This document shows, piece after piece, positions 45,372 through 46,078 of a stretch of 46,078 nt of DNA. The notes under the pieces are model-generated. The model was not told where the DNA came from, made no database searches, and was given only the letters and a program-made list of their open reading frames with translations. The stretch spans positions 1 through 46,078 of the forward strand of contig JAQUPG010000013.1 of NCBI GenBank assembly GCA_028716725.1, read 5' to 3'. The first letter of the stretch is position 1. Each line of letters opens with the position of its first letter. The stretch is from Patescibacteria group bacterium. Its GTDB lineage: Bacteria > Patescibacteriota > Patescibacteriia > Patescibacteriales > JAQTRU01. The translations under genes were made by a program, and so were the position numbers.

Positions 45372-46078
45372 TTATTCACTACTGTTGGTAGCCTCGGTTA
45401 TTGGTTGCCCTTCCGGGTAAAAATAGAGGACTTTCGGCGAGATAGAGATTATATTAGTCCATTTATAACCAAGGTCTTCAAATATTTTTCCGGAAGTAAA
45501 GGGCCTTTTTTGGCCGTCGGCGATTAAATAAACCGCCTGGGAGTTTGTTGATTTCACTAATTCTCCGTCGCCGAATAAAACCGGATCAATTGTTTCATAA
45601 TCAGCCAGCTCCTTTTCTGACACCGGGATTATCTTTTTATTTTTGAATTTAGTTTTTAAGAAAATGGGATCCAAAATTGGCGCTTTTGTGCCCTCGTAGA
45701 CCCAATAAACCCCGCCGGTTTTTTTATCCTGCAGGAGCGCGCCTGTCGGGTAAGTGGAAGTAGCGGTCAAGGGTTTGCCTTCAAGATAAGCGTTTATATC
45801 TTCCCAGCCGGCATCCATAATCTCTTCCGGATTATAGCCAAATTTTCGGAAAGCTTCAGGAGAAGCGAAACCGTGCCGTTTATCGTCTACTAAGAGAAAG
45901 ACGGTTCCGCGCGGAGAACGGATTAAGGAATAGTTCTGGAATTTAATGGCGGCGCCGGTCGGGTATTTGTCAAGGTCGGACTTATCGACGACGATTACCT
46001 TGTTCGGGTCAAACCTTGAGGTCAGGGCAGCTTTGGTTAAGAATGGACGTTTTTTGCCGTTCTGAATCAGCCAGACGC
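45372..46078 (-). CDS. Surface/cell-wall repeat protein, C-terminal part (5' cut by window)
   Basis: The frame is open from the window edge to TAA at 45372, giving about 235 residues; an internal ATG at 45818 is not a needed start. At least three repeats of about 70-80 residues are visible, each with a 'V-Y/W-L-I-x-N/D-G-x-K-R-P-F' strand, a helix, 'G-Y-x-W/P' and 'V....L..YP.G' (for example VYLIADGQKRPFTSGKIFED and VWLIQNGKKRPF). These repeats occur in wall-associated and lytic proteins of several groups and probably bind wall polymers. The signal peptide and any catalytic domain lie beyond the window. Confidence 0.75.
   Translation of the reverse strand, partial: VWLIQNGKKRPFLTKAALTSRFDPNKVIVVDKSDLDKYPTGAAIKFQNYSLIRSPRGTVFLLVDDKRHGFASPEAFRKFGYNPEEIMDAGWEDINAYLEGKPLTATSTYPTGALLQDKKTGGVYWVYEGTKAPILDPIFLKTKFKNKKIIPVSEKELADYETIDPVLFGDGELVKSTNSQAVYLIADGQKRPFTSGKIFEDLGYKWTNIISISPKVLYFYPEGQPITEATNSSE

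Overview
The window looks like a chromosome segment of a Patescibacteria (CPR) bacterium. This is inferred from gene content and style, not from a database match. It shows the standard genetic code, small low-GC housekeeping genes packed closely, a reduced division/wall cluster (mraZ-rsmH-ftsL-ftsI-murF), a very short TsaB, and many housekeeping genes with no visible Shine-Dalgarno (SD) site. Short palindromic repeats are scattered between genes, and sometimes lie inside them.

Layout. 1-5,460: the end of an unknown gene, a DUF3228-like gene, a double ATP-grasp ligase, rplJ-rplL behind an L10 leader, and a DUF4393 (Abi-alpha) gene. 5,500-8,800: a membrane protein with a degenerate phosphatase-like domain and a beta-propeller, then a winged-helix regulator. 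8,840-14,250: a run of exported proteins with strong SD sites (coiled-coil membrane protein, Ig-like repeat protein, lipoprotein, beta-barrel-like protein, polysaccharide-lyase lipoprotein), preceded by and interspersed with structured RNA or palindromic elements. 14,340-20,750: surface-polysaccharide genes (Wzz-like, two glycosyltransferases, Wzy-like polymerase/ligase, DUF350 and a secreted GH5 hydrolase). 20,800-24,400: more exported proteins, including one with a T9SS-like C-terminal domain. 24,430-31,950: tsaB and the division/wall cluster, with a long structured mraZ leader and a foreign-looking membrane gene between ftsI and murF. 32,000-37,500: Nudix, PQ-loop protein, rmlD, rmlA, HD hydrolase, glycosyltransferase and rplU. 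37,500-46,078: recR, ybaB, dnaB, tRNA-Thr, tRNA-Lys, tRNA-Glu, fmt, dedA, def, small unknown genes, a LigB/AmmeMemoRadiSam-B-like protein and a truncated surface repeat protein.

Two themes run through the window. First, surface biology: synthesis (Wzz, Wzy, glycosyltransferases, RmlA/RmlD) sits close to predicted polysaccharide-cleaving enzymes (PL14-like and GH5) and many exported proteins of unknown role. This could be a cell-surface or host-attachment system. Second, short palindromic repeats act as raw material for genes. They abut the start codons of rplJ and rplU, appear to supply the start codon of a glycosyltransferase, lie in frame inside another glycosyltransferase and inside fmt, and disrupt or duplicate the ends of tRNA sequences.

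Gene starts fall into two styles. Most housekeeping genes have AT-rich, SD-less starts. The exported and accessory genes have clear GGAG/GGAGG sites at 5-9 nt. I used these sites to move several starts downstream of the longest reading frame.
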